From an uncultured Pseudomonadota bacterium (GTDB lineage: Bacteria > Myxococcota_A > UBA796 > GCA-2862545), in contig CAJXTB010000011.1 in NCBI GenBank assembly GCA_913061235.1, forward strand, positions 1 through 64,000: a stretch of DNA of 64,000 nucleotides, in the 5' to 3' direction. The notes below the pieces were generated by a model. The model had not been told where the DNA came from. It did no database searches and saw only the letters and a program-made list of their open reading frames with translations. Shown here in pieces: positions 44,426-54,261 of this stretch. The position numbers and the translations under genes were made by a program. Positions within the stretch are counted from its first letter, which is position 1, and the number at the start of each line of letters is the position of its first letter.

Positions 44426-46039
44426 TTAGGCTCCCGGAAGGCGAATGGGATGGTCTTTTGACTCGAGGCGACGGGTTTGCACCGTGATGTCGCGGAATCG
44501 AGCAGATTCTACAAAGTCTTCAATGATGGACAAGATGTCGTGGTCAATGTGCGACGCGGCGACACCGTCAATCACGACCTCAGAGCCGTTCGGAATCTTG
44601 GCCAAGACGTTGCGGAGCTTGGTCTTGTTCATGAAGCTGACGTTGGCAGTGAAGCGAATGAGCCATGCGTTTTCGTCATTCACCACGGAGATGGCGCTCT
44701 GGAAGTTGGTGATGAGCACCATCACAACACCGATGACCAGCCCAACCATGACACCGGTCAGCAGGTCTACGAAGACGGTCAGCAAGACGGTGATGATGAA
44801 GGGGACGAACTGGTCAGCACCACTCTTGTACATCTTCTTGTACAACTCGTACCGGGACAGCTTGTAGCCGACGGTCAACAGCACAGCGGCCAGCGCTGCG
44901 AGAGGGATGCGGTTGAGCAAGAACGGGACAGCCAGAACCAGGCCGACGAGTAGGATGCCGTGGAAGACAGCCGACATCCGCGTGCGCCCACCCGAGTAGA
45001 CGTTGGTCGAAGACCGCACGATGACGGCCGTGACGGGTAGGCCGCCAATGAGTCCGGAGAGGGCGTTGCCAGCACCTTGAGCGAGAAGCTCTCGGTTGGT
45101 GTTCGATGTCCGGCGGAAGGGGTCGAGCTTGTCTACAGCTTCGACGGAGAGCAAGCTCTCAAGGGACGCGACTGCCGCGATTGTGGCGGCGACCGTCCAC
45201 ACCTTCGGATTGCCCATCACGCTCCAGTCAGGAGACGGTAGGCTCTTGATGGTGGCCATGGGTGAGCCGAGCACTGGCAACTGGACCATGTGGCCCTCGG
45301 TTCCCAGAATCTGCATGGTTGGAGCGATCAGACCGAACAGCTCGTTGAGTCCGACTCCAAGCAGGACAGCGACCAGTGGCCCAGGAAGAATCTTGGACCA
45401 AGACTTGTTCGCAATGAACGGCTGCTTCCAGACCACGAGCACGATGAGGCAAGCGACTGAGACGATGACAACGCTCGGCGAGGCCGTGACGATAGCGGCT
45501 TCGATCTGGGAGAACGCGTCATCTTGATGACCGGCCATCCAGAAATCGAGGCTTCCTTCGTAGTCTTCATCCCGTCCAAGCGCGTGCGGGAGCTGCTTGA
45601 GAATCAGAATGATGCCGATTCCAGCGAGCATGCCTTCGACAACGCTCACCGGGAAGATGTTGGCGATGACGCCGCCACGAAGCAGACCTGCGACGATCTG
45701 CATGCCGCCGGCAATGACGATGGCGGGCAGGAACTGCTCGAACCCGCCTAAGCTCGCGATGCCACCAGCGACGAGTGTCGTCAGACCGGCCGCGGGACCG
45801 GACACCGATAGCTGGGAGCCAGACAGCGGGGCCACGACGAGGCCGCCGATGACGCCAGCGATGATTCCGGCCATCAGTGGGACATTGTTGGCGTCTTCAA
45901 TGCCGGAGGCACGAGACGCGAGAGCAATGCCCAAACATAGCGGCAACGCCACCAAGAAGACAACCAGGCCCGCAGGTAGGTCGTACTTTAGGTTGGATAC
46001 AACGCCGGATTCCAGCCTATCAGGGCCGTCTTCACTCAT
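44426..46039 (-). CDS. SulP family anion (probably bicarbonate) transporter
   Basis: 537 residues from the ATG at 46039 (ggag 6 nt upstream); another in-frame ATG lies at 46078. About 11-12 membrane segments start with YDLPAGLVVFLVALPLCLGI, followed by the SulP-type PLSGSQLSVSGPAAG. A C-terminal STAS domain (about 430-520; VVIDGVAASHIDHDILSIIE) completes the family plan. Pairing with carbonic anhydrase (TAA next to ATG) suggests bicarbonate uptake, though sulfate or another anion is possible. Confidence 0.9.
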   Translation of the reverse strand: MSEDGPDRLESGVVSNLKYDLPAGLVVFLVALPLCLGIALASRASGIEDANNVPLMAGIIAGVIGGLVVAPLSGSQLSVSGPAAGLTTLVAGGIASLGGFEQFLPAIVIAGGMQIVAGLLRGGVIANIFPVSVVEGMLAGIGIILILKQLPHALGRDEDYEGSLDFWMAGHQDDAFSQIEAAIVTASPSVVIVSVACLIVLVVWKQPFIANKSWSKILPGPLVAVLLGVGLNELFGLIAPTMQILGTEGHMVQLPVLGSPMATIKSLPSPDWSVMGNPKVWTVAATIAAVASLESLLSVEAVDKLDPFRRTSNTNRELLAQGAGNALSGLIGGLPVTAVIVRSSTNVYSGGRTRMSAVFHGILLVGLVLAVPFLLNRIPLAALAAVLLTVGYKLSRYELYKKMYKSGADQFVPFIITVLLTVFVDLLTGVMVGLVIGVVMVLITNFQSAISVVNDENAWLIRFTANVSFMNKTKLRNVLAKIPNGSEVVIDGVAASHIDHDILSIIEDFVESARFRDITVQTRRLESKDHPIRLPGA

Positions 46040-46153
46040 CCCAATCTCCGTGAACGGCGGGTAGTCTAAGCCATGCATCGTTCTGGGACAGGGGAATCTG
46101 GATTCGGGACCAGTAAATCAACAATTCGGGATAACCGTACGGTCGTGCTGGGG

Positions 46154-46807
46154 TCATGATTTCAGCGTGTCTGCTAGACCCAGGGAGGCTTCACGTCCTT
46201 GTTCCCATGCTGATCCCAACACGGTGAGTCGTTTTCCCGGTCGAAGGTGGAGGTGGTCACTTACGAACTGGTTGAGCGCGTCTCGTTGAGCGACCAGTGC
46301 TGTGTGAACAAGACCGGGTGTCTGGTCGGTGGGCGGCGGGGTGGACCGTTCGTCCATCGCGACTCGAATGCTGTGCACGGCGCCCAGTCGGAAGGAGGCA
46401 TGCCACTTCTTGCTCTCGCCGGGTCCGTGGGTAGCCGACAGCCACTCCACCTGTGCGACGAGCGCTCTGTACATCGCGGTTACGGCCTGACGGTCTTGTT
46501 CGCGACCCACCAACACAATGGACTGCTCTCGCCCACGCTTGAGGGTGTACGCCACGCATCCGCTGGCGTCTGCGAGCACGTTTGCCAGTGCTGCTTTCCA
46601 GGGACGCAGGCGCTTAGAGGTCTCGATGGGTTCGTCGCGGGCGTCGTCGAACTCTGGGGCGGCGTCCTCGGCTGCGAGGAGGTCTTGGAGACGGTGTTCG
46701 TCAATGAGCCGCTGTGCACGTGCCGCCGCCGCTGCCGCTTCGTGCACATTGGGCGAAGTAGCAAGTGCCAGAAGCTTTCGTACGCGGTCTAGGACGTCAG
46801 CGGCCAT
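46154..46807 (-). CDS. DUF2786 domain protein
   Basis: 217 residues. Residues about 5-42 match DUF2786: VRKLLALATSPNVHEAAAAA followed by ARAQRLIDEHRL. The rest (about 60-217) includes RKAxxxV-like and VGREQDRQAV segments common after this domain. Function unknown; it is cytoplasmic with no signal. It is divergent from the LysR gene, with 42 bp between starts. Confidence 0.82.
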   Translation of the reverse strand: MAADVLDRVRKLLALATSPNVHEAAAAAARAQRLIDEHRLQDLLAAEDAAPEFDDARDEPIETSKRLRPWKAALANVLADASGCVAYTLKRGREQSIVLVGREQDRQAVTAMYRALVAQVEWLSATHGPGESKKWHASFRLGAVHSIRVAMDERSTPPPTDQTPGLVHTALVAQRDALNQFVSDHLHLRPGKRLTVLGSAWEQGREASLGLADTLKS

Positions 46808-46849
46808 GGCTGGCAGCTAACCATGATGAGGTGTGGTGTACACTGGGCC

Positions 46850-47725
46850 ATGGATTGGTCTGACCTGCGCTATGCCCTCGCTGTTGCCCGTCACGGAAGT
46901 GTTCCCGATGCGGCGCGCTCTTTGGGGGTGGCACACACCACCTTGTACCGGCGGCTTAATGCCTTCGAAGAACGGCAGGGGATACGGTTTTTCGACCGCA
47001 CGGGAGCCTCTTGGGCGCTCACCGAGGCCGGGAGCGAGCTGCTGTCGGTGGGTGTAGATGTGGAGCAACGCGTCGGAGCGTTTGAGCGGCGCTTGCGGGG
47101 GCGGGACACCCGTCTCGATGGCACGGTCACCATTGCGACTGTCGAGCCGCTTGCGATGGAGCTCACCCATCATCTGGCTACCTTCCGAGCCGACCATCCT
47201 GGCATTCGGGTGGCTGTTCACGTCACCAACGAGCGTGTGGCGGTTGGGAAGGACGCGGACATCGCCCTTCGCGTGACTCGGGAGCCGCCTGAGTCCCTGC
47301 GTGGCAGGCGAATCGCGACGGTCGGTTTTGCAGTGTACGCGGCGGCGTCCCGTGTGGCGGATGGCTCTGCAGACTTGAAGACAGCGCCCTGGGTGTGTTT
47401 CGACGCCAGTCAGGAGCGCACGCCCCAGGGCCGCTGGGAGCAGCAGAACGTGGACGATGCTCAGGTGGTGTTTCGCACCGGCAGCCGTGCGGTGTTTGTG
47501 GAAGCGGTTCGGCTCGGTATGGGAGTTGGGGTGTTGCCGTGCGGACTGGCCTCGGAGGCGCCGAATCTCGTGGCAGTGTCGCCGGTCATTGAGCCCCTCG
47601 GGTTGCCGTTGTGGCTCTTGACCCACGTGGACCTGGCTGAGATGCCGCGTGTGCGGGTCTTACTGGACTCGCTGGCAGATGCACTCATCGCCTCCCGTTC
47701 GCGCTTGCAAGGCCTAGTTCTGTAG
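46850..47725 (+). CDS. LysR family transcriptional regulator
   Basis: 291 residues from the ATG at 46850 (MDWSDLRYALAVARHGSVPD), with an in-frame ATG 27 nt upstream as an alternative. The N-terminal winged helix shows AARSLGVAHTTLYRRLNAFE and FDRT. The effector domain (about 90-290) has RIATVGFAVYAA and a LPCGLA end. It precedes the membrane protein/hydrolase operon, and a dyad lies between them. Confidence 0.9.
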   Translation: MDWSDLRYALAVARHGSVPDAARSLGVAHTTLYRRLNAFEERQGIRFFDRTGASWALTEAGSELLSVGVDVEQRVGAFERRLRGRDTRLDGTVTIATVEPLAMELTHHLATFRADHPGIRVAVHVTNERVAVGKDADIALRVTREPPESLRGRRIATVGFAVYAAASRVADGSADLKTAPWVCFDASQERTPQGRWEQQNVDDAQVVFRTGSRAVFVEAVRLGMGVGVLPCGLASEAPNLVAVSPVIEPLGLPLWLLTHVDLAEMPRVRVLLDSLADALIASRSRLQGLVL

Positions 47726-47738
47726 TCGCTAAACGGGT

Positions 47739-47754
47739 TGTGCAGGATTGCACA
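47739..47754. promoter_or_regulatory. Dyad upstream of the membrane protein/hydrolase operon
   Basis: tgtgca-ggat-tgcaca, with perfect 6-base arms, lies between the LysR stop and the next ATG (47790). LysR regulators usually bind short dyads of this kind, so it may control the operon. Confidence 0.5.
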
Positions 47755-47789
47755 GCGACTCGAACGCGTCGCAGTTCTATTAGCTGCTC

Positions 47790-48170
47790 ATGAACACTGA
47801 CCTGCTGATTGTACTGCTCGCATCGATGCGTATTGCCATTGGACTTGCGCCAATGGTGGCCGCCTCTCGTACCTCTCAACTGCTTGGCTTTCCCGCCAGT
47901 CATGACAACCCCACCGCGCGTCTGATGGGCCGCCTGTTCGGCGTTCGTGACATTGGGCTCGGTGTCGTGGCCATTGCAGCCCTGTTTGGTCACGTCTCTC
48001 TGCCGTTTGCGCTGCTGTTCAACGCCTCCATGGACGCGGGAGATGCGCTCATGATCAGCATCCCACTGGTTCGTCGTCAAGGCATTGACCGAGCGGCTAT
48101 CGCCAGCCTGGTTCTCGCTGTGATTGGCGGTTCAGCGTGGCTTGGTACCTACCTACTCTTTGCCCGGTAA
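47790..48170 (+). CDS. Small four-segment membrane protein, DUF4267-like
   Basis: 126 residues with four hydrophobic segments (about 5-25, 47-66, 68-85, 103-124). The RLMGRLFGVRDIGLGVV segment and the length suit the DUF4267 family, but this is a weak identification. The alpha/beta hydrolase gene starts 10 bp after its stop, so the two are co-transcribed. Confidence 0.62.
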   Translation: MNTDLLIVLLASMRIAIGLAPMVAASRTSQLLGFPASHDNPTARLMGRLFGVRDIGLGVVAIAALFGHVSLPFALLFNASMDAGDALMISIPLVRRQGIDRAAIASLVLAVIGGSAWLGTYLLFAR

Positions 48171-48180
48171 CGGAGTCATC

Positions 48181-49134
48181 ATGCGAACTTATGCTGAAAA
48201 CACCCACTGGTTGCAGTACCAACCCTTCTTTCCAGAGCGTGCACGAGTCACCCTCGAAAACGCCCCCAAGGAACAGGAATGGCTGTGGCGTGGAGCCTCC
48301 ATTCATCTTGACCGCTACGAAGTGGACGACGCCAAGGTCAAGGTCATTCTCCTACACGGTGCTGGAGCAAATGGTCGCATCATGGGCGCCTTTGGGACCA
48401 TCCTTCGCGACCATGGCTTTGCGTCGGTGGCTCCAGACCTGCCCGGCTACGGCATGACTGACGCTCCGCGCTCCTTGGTCGACGTACGGGCCTGGGTAGA
48501 CGCTGTGAGTGACCTGGTAGATGCTGAGATTGCCCGAGACGGTCTGCCGGTTGTTCTGTTTGGCGCAAGTCTTGGCGGTATGCTGACCTACCAAGTCGCC
48601 TGCCGGAACCCACGGGTGTCCGGCATCATTGCCACCACTCTCGCCGACCCAAGTGAGCCATCCACCGGCCCGCAGCTTGCCGTTCACCCACTGCTGGCCA
48701 CCGTCGGCGGCGTTTTCATGAACGCCTTCCGGTTCTTCTTGGACGCGCTGCCCGTGCCAATTCGGTGGGTGTCGAAGATGACCCACATCAGCAACCAACC
48801 GAAGATGGTCAAGGCGCTCATTGCGGACCGAAGCGCGGCCGGAAGTATCGTTCCACTTCGGTTCCTGCGTACGTTCATGGGGACCGCTCCAGACATTGCT
48901 CCGGAGGACTTCGACGTGTGTCCGGTGCTCTTGGTGCACCCCGAACACGACTTTATGACCCCCATTTCAATGAGTACGGCGTTCTTTGAGCGTCTGCCCG
49001 GCGACAAGCGCTTTGTTCTACTGGAGGGGGCCGGACATATGCCGTTGGAGACTCCAGGCATCGACCAGCTGCAAGACGCAGTCTTGGCGTTCTTGCGTGA
49101 GCGCGAGCAAGCAGGCGTATCGGCGGTGGCCTAG
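48181..49134 (+). CDS. Alpha/beta hydrolase
   Basis: 317 residues from the ATG at 48181, with ggag 6 nt upstream. The alpha/beta hydrolase elements are clear: VILLHGAGANGR (oxyanion region, HG at 59-60), the nucleophile elbow GASLGG with Ser130, a late PEHDFMTP Asp, and GAGHMPLE with the catalytic His. Substrate unknown (ester, lactone or epoxide are all possible). Second gene of the operon behind the DUF4267-like protein. Confidence 0.87.
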   Translation: MRTYAENTHWLQYQPFFPERARVTLENAPKEQEWLWRGASIHLDRYEVDDAKVKVILLHGAGANGRIMGAFGTILRDHGFASVAPDLPGYGMTDAPRSLVDVRAWVDAVSDLVDAEIARDGLPVVLFGASLGGMLTYQVACRNPRVSGIIATTLADPSEPSTGPQLAVHPLLATVGGVFMNAFRFFLDALPVPIRWVSKMTHISNQPKMVKALIADRSAAGSIVPLRFLRTFMGTAPDIAPEDFDVCPVLLVHPEHDFMTPISMSTAFFERLPGDKRFVLLEGAGHMPLETPGIDQLQDAVLAFLREREQAGVSAVA

Positions 49135-49439
49135 GTCAGCGTTTGTGCGTCCGACGGCAACATGGGCCGCAAGGCGGCGGAGCTGCGGTTGTGTGAAGAC
49201 AACCTAAATGTTCGACCGCGCCTCTGGACGTACTGACCATACGGTTTGTATCGGGGTCTGAAAGGTGGCTAACAGTCTTTGTTTTGCGATGTGGTTGTGC
49301 TGGGAAAGCGCACAGAGAGGGTGTTTGCCGTGATTGGGTTTTGGGGCACAGGCCGAACGGCGTGAGTTTGCCGGGTGCCTCGCCCCAAAGTCGAGCGACT
49401 TGATGCAGAGTGTCTCCGCATTTTCCCCCGGAGCTATTG
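49135..49439 (+). other. Gene-free region upstream of aqpZ
   Basis: 305 bp. It should hold the aqpZ promoter. An 8-bp inverted pair, tttggggc (49340-49347) and gccccaaa (49382-49389), could form a long-loop hairpin. No gene seen. Confidence 0.4.
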
Positions 49440-50156
49440 ATGCCTTTGCCCAAGAGACTAATCGCCGAGTTTATCGGAACCTTCTGGCTTGTTTTTGGAG
49501 GCTGCGGCAGTGCAGTTCTCGCAGCCAATTTTCCAGTCCACGGCATCCATTATGTCGGTGTGTCACTCGCTTTCGGCCTGACCGTATTGACCATGGCCTT
49601 CGCCATTGGTCACATCTCCGGATGCCACCTCAACCCAGCGGTGTCGTTGGGCTTGGTCGCTGGTGGTCGATTTGATGCGAAAGACCTGGGTCCGTACGTC
49701 GTTGTGCAGGTCCTCGGCGGAATCGCTGCTGCCGGATTGTTGTACGTGATTGCTAGTGGAGCCCCCACGTTCGAGCTTGGTGGCTTCGCCTCAAACGGCT
49801 TCGGAGAGCTCTCCCCCGGCAAGTACACCATGGTGTCGTGCTTGGTCGCCGAGATTACGCTGACCTTCGTCTTCCTATTCGTCATTATGGGTGCCACGGA
49901 CAAGCGTGCGCCGGCAGGCTTTGCCCCCATCGCCATTGGCCTGTGCCTGACCCTGATTCACCTCATTGGTATTCCGGTCACAAACCTGTCCGTCAATCCC
50001 GCACGCTCGACTGGACCTGCCCTTCTTGTCGCAGTCTTTGGCTCGGTACAGTACGCCAGTCAGCTGTGGTTGTTCTGGATTGCACCGCTCATTGGTGGCG
50101 CACTCGGCGGTATTTCGTACAAGCTGTTGGCTGGAGACGCTGCCGCAGACGCATAG
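49440..50156 (+). CDS. aqpZ: Aquaporin Z, water channel
   Basis: 238 residues from the ATG at 49440 (ggag 7 nt upstream), close to the E. coli AqpZ size. The two NPA boxes are at 65-67 (GCHLNPAVS) and 186-188 (VNPARS). The selectivity filter residues His174 ([11 protein letters not shown]) and Arg189 sit at the same positions as in AqpZ, which supports water rather than glycerol transport. Six membrane segments. One gene alone, with a long upstream region. Confidence 0.92.
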   Translation: MPLPKRLIAEFIGTFWLVFGGCGSAVLAANFPVHGIHYVGVSLAFGLTVLTMAFAIGHISGCHLNPAVSLGLVAGGRFDAKDLGPYVVVQVLGGIAAAGLLYVIASGAPTFELGGFASNGFGELSPGKYTMVSCLVAEITLTFVFLFVIMGATDKRAPAGFAPIAIGLCLTLIHLIGIPVTNLSVNPARSTGPALLVAVFGSVQYASQLWLFWIAPLIGGALGGISYKLLAGDAAADA

Positions 50157-50172
50157 TGTGGCGGCAATCGAC

Positions 50173-50787
50173 CTACGCGGGCACTGCAGTTCTGCGTAGG
50201 TCGACTTCCTCATCCACGGCAACTGGGAGTGGTGTGTGGCTGGTAATGACCACAAGCCGCCCGCTCCGCCAGCTGTCTAGCCACTCGGAAAGTACCGCAC
50301 AGCCGGTGGTGTCGAGTGTGGTGAACACCTCGTCCATCAGCAGGATGTCGGGGTCGCCAGCTAGGGCCGCGACGAGCTCTGCGCGCCGACGTTGGCCGGA
50401 TGAGGCATGACGCAGCGCCAGGTTCCCCGGTAAGTCGAGGGCATCTCTTAGGGCAGTGCCGCTCCAGCCTCGCTGACCGCGCAGACTGGCCATCATGCGC
50501 CAGGCTTCGTCGACCGTAAGGTACTCGGGCAGCTCGGCTGCTGTTCCTACGAGCGATACCCGTGCTCGCACTGCTGGAGACTCGAATGGGTCTTCACCTG
50601 CAATGCGAACGCTTCCCGTTGACGCCGGCCGTTCGCCGCACAAACAGCGTAGCAGCGTGCTCTTTCCAGAACCGTTGGCGCCACGAAGCCACACCACGCC
50701 ACGGTCTCGTCGCAGCGACAGCGGGCCTACAGTCACACCGGTGTTGAAGGTCACTGTGAGTGCATTGACGTCTAGAAGTGCGGTCAT
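50173..50787 (-). CDS. ABC transporter ATP-binding protein
   Basis: 204 residues from the ATG at 50787, which overlaps the permease stop in ATGA. Walker A GANGSGKST (36-44), signature SSGQRR (129-134), Walker B ILLMDE (148-153). Short ATPases of this kind serve heme-exporter-like or ABC-2 permeases. It pairs with the permease directly upstream; substrate unknown. Confidence 0.88.
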   Translation of the reverse strand: MTALLDVNALTVTFNTGVTVGPLSLRRDRGVVWLRGANGSGKSTLLRCLCGERPASTGSVRIAGEDPFESPAVRARVSLVGTAAELPEYLTVDEAWRMMASLRGQRGWSGTALRDALDLPGNLALRHASSGQRRRAELVAALAGDPDILLMDEVFTTLDTTGCAVLSEWLDSWRSGRLVVITSHTPLPVAVDEEVDLRRTAVPA

Positions 50788-52001
50788 GGGCGGGCCCTCC
50801 GGGCGGCTCGAATGGTTCGCGTGGCGACCTGAAGTGTGGCGATGAGTCCAACGAGTCCTGCTGCGACTCCCCACACATCACCGGGCCACACGCATCCGGC
50901 CCAGACAACGAGCATCCAGCCGTAGGTTCCGGCGTTGCTGGCACGTCCTGCGCCAACGAAGGCGCTCACCCCGGCGGCAGTAAGTCCCAGCATCAAGAGT
51001 CCGCGAACGTGGCCCAGTGGGCTGACGACGGTCACGGTGGCGGCGGCTGCGGCCCACGTGGGAGCAATGAGAACTCCGGCTGCAATGAGCGTAGCGAGTG
51101 CACGCTGACCTGGGGATACCGGCCATGCACGGGGGTCAAAGCGAGGTCCGAGCGCATCCACCACTTCGCCCAGGCCGCCCAAACCGACGAATCCGGCAAT
51201 GGCGACCATGACAATAAGCACCTTGGTGTGGCCTTCAGGCGACAAGCCGGCGTTGGCACCCACAAAGTGCATACAGATGCCAAGGAATGCCGCGGTGAAG
51301 ATGGCAGAGAGCCACACGCTGGGACGTGTTCGTGTCAGCCCGACGAGGTCTCGCTGAACCAATGCCAGCGGGACTGTCGGCAGCCACTTGCCGATGGAAC
51401 GCACACCCGGACTCAAAGGGGGCTGGCGGAAGGCTCGACCGACAGCTCTCTGGGAACCGATGAAGACTACGACTGCCAACACAGTGGCCAAGATGGGAGC
51501 GTAGTGCATGGCTGCGAGGCCGGCAGTTCCAGTGGCTATGGCGAAGGCGCTGGACTGAACCCGTCGTGCTGCAATCGCAGGCACGAAGGCAAACAACACG
51601 GCTGCCCACAGCAAGAACGGCCCGAGGGTCACGCCATAGATGACCCACGAGACAACGGCTATCGGCAACACGATGGGTGCCAAAATACCGGTAGATACGG
51701 CACCGAAGGCTCGGTCACTCAACGGTTGACGACGCAGCCAGTTTAGGCTGTCGGACAGCAACGTCCGTCGCACCAAACGCGTGACGCTGACAGTCCACAG
51801 CGCCAACACCACGCCGCTGCCCGCGACCACCTGCCACGCTGGCCGCGCCATCATCTGTTGCGACGTCGCGGACCAGTTCACAACGGCGTCCAGCTGGACC
51901 CAGGCGAACAAGAGCAGACTCACCAACGGAAGCAGCGTCAGAAGCAGGCGTGTTGCGTGCACTCGAAAGACCACGCGCATGGCGAGCCACACTGTGTGCA
52001 T
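50784..52001 (-). CDS. ABC transporter permease
   Basis: 405 residues from the ATG at 52001; earlier in-frame codons would overlap the divergent tex gene. About ten hydrophobic segments, none a periplasmic-binding domain. The gene is translationally coupled to the ATPase (ATGA). It resembles ABC-2-type exporters in plan, but the family cannot be named by eye. It is divergent from tex with about 50 bp between the starts. Confidence 0.75.
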   Translation of the reverse strand: MHTVWLAMRVVFRVHATRLLLTLLPLVSLLLFAWVQLDAVVNWSATSQQMMARPAWQVVAGSGVVLALWTVSVTRLVRRTLLSDSLNWLRRQPLSDRAFGAVSTGILAPIVLPIAVVSWVIYGVTLGPFLLWAAVLFAFVPAIAARRVQSSAFAIATGTAGLAAMHYAPILATVLAVVVFIGSQRAVGRAFRQPPLSPGVRSIGKWLPTVPLALVQRDLVGLTRTRPSVWLSAIFTAAFLGICMHFVGANAGLSPEGHTKVLIVMVAIAGFVGLGGLGEVVDALGPRFDPRAWPVSPGQRALATLIAAGVLIAPTWAAAAATVTVVSPLGHVRGLLMLGLTAAGVSAFVGAGRASNAGTYGWMLVVWAGCVWPGDVWGVAAGLVGLIATLQVATRTIRAARRARP

Positions 52002-52053
52002 CAAGGACTCGTAGTGGCTGGGAGAGGAGATAGATGGCTCGCGGAGGCGACAG

Positions 52054-54168
52054 ATGGACATTGCTGGACACATTGCGAGTGCGACCGGACTTCCTGCTGC
52101 TGGAGTGGCTGCTGCCGTCGCCCTGTTCGATGACGGTGCGACATTGCCGTTTGTTGCACGCTACCGCAAAGAAAAGACCGGCGGACTCGACGAGGTTCAG
52201 CTGCGCGAGGTCCTGGCGGTTCGGCGTCTGCTGGGAGAGCTCGACCAGCGTCGGCAGACCATCCTCGGCGCGCTCACCGAACAAGGAGTGCTCACTCCCG
52301 CACTGCGCACGTCCTTGCTGCGGGCCACTCGAAAGAGTGAGCTCGAAGACCTGTACGCACCGTACAAACAGGGACGCAAGACACGCGCGAGCATGGCCCG
52401 AAAAGCAGGCTTGGCACCTCTTGCCAAACGAATCTGGGAACAGTCTCGCCAAGGCCGTCCGCAGAGTGATGCGCGCGCCTTTGTTCGTGGGGACATCCAA
52501 TCCACAGACGACGCGCTGGCGGGTGCACGCGACATTGTGGCCGAGGAATTGGCTGCTATGACCGAGCTACGCCGTCAATCCCGTCAGTTGGTCGGTGAGC
52601 GAGGAGGCATGGTCAGCAAGCTGAAGAAGGGCCAGGATGCCGGCGCGTTTCGCGACTACGTCGAGTATTCGGAAGCGGCACGTTCCATCCCGTCACACCG
52701 CTACCTAGCGCTGTGTCGCGGAGAGGCTGAGGGCATTCTGTCGGTCAAGCTAGACGTCGACAACCAGGCTGTTGTCGGTGCCGCATCACGCATTGCGCGC
52801 ATTCAGCGTGGCTCCCCTTACGCCGACCAGCTTCAGCTGGCGGTGGAGGACAGCGTCAAACGTCTGGTGGTGCCTACCGCGGTTCGAGCGGTGCGCGGTG
52901 TTCTCAAGCGACGGTCAGACGAAGAGGCAATTCGGGTATTTGAGCGGAACCTTGAAGCACTACTGCTCTCGCCTCCGTTGGGGCCACAGTCGGTTGTGGG
53001 CATTGACCCTGGTATTCGGACAGGCTGCAAAATGGCCGCCGTCGCCGAGACAGGGGCTGTGTTGGGGCACGATACGGCGTATTTGGTCGGTCGTAACGAG
53101 CCACAGACCGGACCTTTACTGGCCTTCCTCCGTCGTCATCGCCCGTCTGCAGTTGCTGTGGGCAACGGAACCGGTGGCCGCGAGACCGACACCTTACTGC
53201 GCGCTTTGGTGCGCGAACATGACTTTCCAACCACCGTTGTCAGCGTGAGCGAGGCCGGTGCTTCTGTCTACTCGGCGTCAGAGCTGGCCGGAGCAGAGCT
53301 GCCCGACCTGGACCTGACCATTCGGGGGGCGGTGAGCATTGCTCGTCGTCTGCAAGACCCGCTCTCAGAGCTGGTGAAGGTAGACCCGAAGTCGATTGGT
53401 GTGGGCCAGTACCAGCATGATGTGGATGCGGGGCAGCTCGCTCAGCGCCTGTCTGACGTGGTCGAGAGCTGCGTGAACCGGGTCGGCGTGGACGTGAATA
53501 CTGCGAGTCCTGCGCTGCTGGAGCATGTGGCTGGACTGGGGCCGAAGCTCGCGAGCGCAGTGGTGCGCTACCGCGAATCCCATGGGGCGTACCGTCGCCG
53601 AAGAGACCTGCTGAAGGTGCCGGGTCTCGGTGCGAAGACCTACGAACAATGCGCTGGTTTCCTGCGAATCGCAGATGGCACAGACCCTCTCGACCGGTCG
53701 GGTGTGCACCCGGAGCGCTACGCCTTGGTTCAGCGCATGGCCAAGGACCTGGGTCTGCAAGTCGTCGACGCTATCGGGTCCCAGCGCCTGTCGGAGCTCG
53801 TGTTGGGTCGGTACGTTGATGACGACGTCGGGCTTGCGACCCTGACCGACATTGTGGCCGAGCTGAACAAGCCCGGACGAGACCCGCGTCAGTCGTTCGA
53901 AGCGCCAGAGTTCCGCGACGATGTGCACAGTCTCGATGACCTACAGGTCGGCATGCGTCTGGAGGGCGTCGTCACAAACGTCACCAACTTCGGTGCTTTT
54001 GTCGATGTTGGGGTCCACCAAGACGGACTTGTTCACGTGTCAGAACTCGCAGACCGGTTCGTGCGCGACCCGCATGAGGTGGTCCAGCCTGGAAAGCGCG
54101 TGCGCGTCGTGGTCCTGGAGATTGACCACAAGCGAAAGCGGGTGTCGATGTCGATCAAGCAGGCGTAG
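52054..54168 (+). CDS. tex: Tex-family RNA-binding protein
   Basis: 704 residues (E. coli YhgF/Tex is about 770). Domains in order: Tex N-terminal helices (about 1-190, with LPFVARYRKEKTGGLDEVQL), YqgF-like RNase H fold (about 315-450; VVGIDPGIRTGCKMA), helix-hairpin-helix (about 490-560; GLGPKLASAVVRYRESHG) and S1 (about 630-700; GVVTNVTNFGAFVDVGVHQD). Tex binds RNA and interacts with transcribing polymerase. The start has ggaggcgacag just upstream. Confidence 0.93.
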   Translation: MDIAGHIASATGLPAAGVAAAVALFDDGATLPFVARYRKEKTGGLDEVQLREVLAVRRLLGELDQRRQTILGALTEQGVLTPALRTSLLRATRKSELEDLYAPYKQGRKTRASMARKAGLAPLAKRIWEQSRQGRPQSDARAFVRGDIQSTDDALAGARDIVAEELAAMTELRRQSRQLVGERGGMVSKLKKGQDAGAFRDYVEYSEAARSIPSHRYLALCRGEAEGILSVKLDVDNQAVVGAASRIARIQRGSPYADQLQLAVEDSVKRLVVPTAVRAVRGVLKRRSDEEAIRVFERNLEALLLSPPLGPQSVVGIDPGIRTGCKMAAVAETGAVLGHDTAYLVGRNEPQTGPLLAFLRRHRPSAVAVGNGTGGRETDTLLRALVREHDFPTTVVSVSEAGASVYSASELAGAELPDLDLTIRGAVSIARRLQDPLSELVKVDPKSIGVGQYQHDVDAGQLAQRLSDVVESCVNRVGVDVNTASPALLEHVAGLGPKLASAVVRYRESHGAYRRRRDLLKVPGLGAKTYEQCAGFLRIADGTDPLDRSGVHPERYALVQRMAKDLGLQVVDAIGSQRLSELVLGRYVDDDVGLATLTDIVAELNKPGRDPRQSFEAPEFRDDVHSLDDLQVGMRLEGVVTNVTNFGAFVDVGVHQDGLVHVSELADRFVRDPHEVVQPGKRVRVVVLEIDHKRKRVSMSIKQA

Positions 54169-54261
54169 GCAGCGGTCGGAGGAAGCCTGCCATGTGGTCG
54201 TTGCGTACTTCTCCAACTCCATTTCGTCTTAGTCGTGCAACAATAAGGTGAGGGAGGAAAC

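Noticed and set aside
49340-49389. Riboswitch or sRNA upstream of aqpZ
   Set aside because: Only one long-loop 8-bp pair is visible; no known class could be matched.
50173-52001. A specific drug or haem export role for the ABC pair
   Set aside because: No substrate-specific motif and no binding protein nearby, so a general call is kept.
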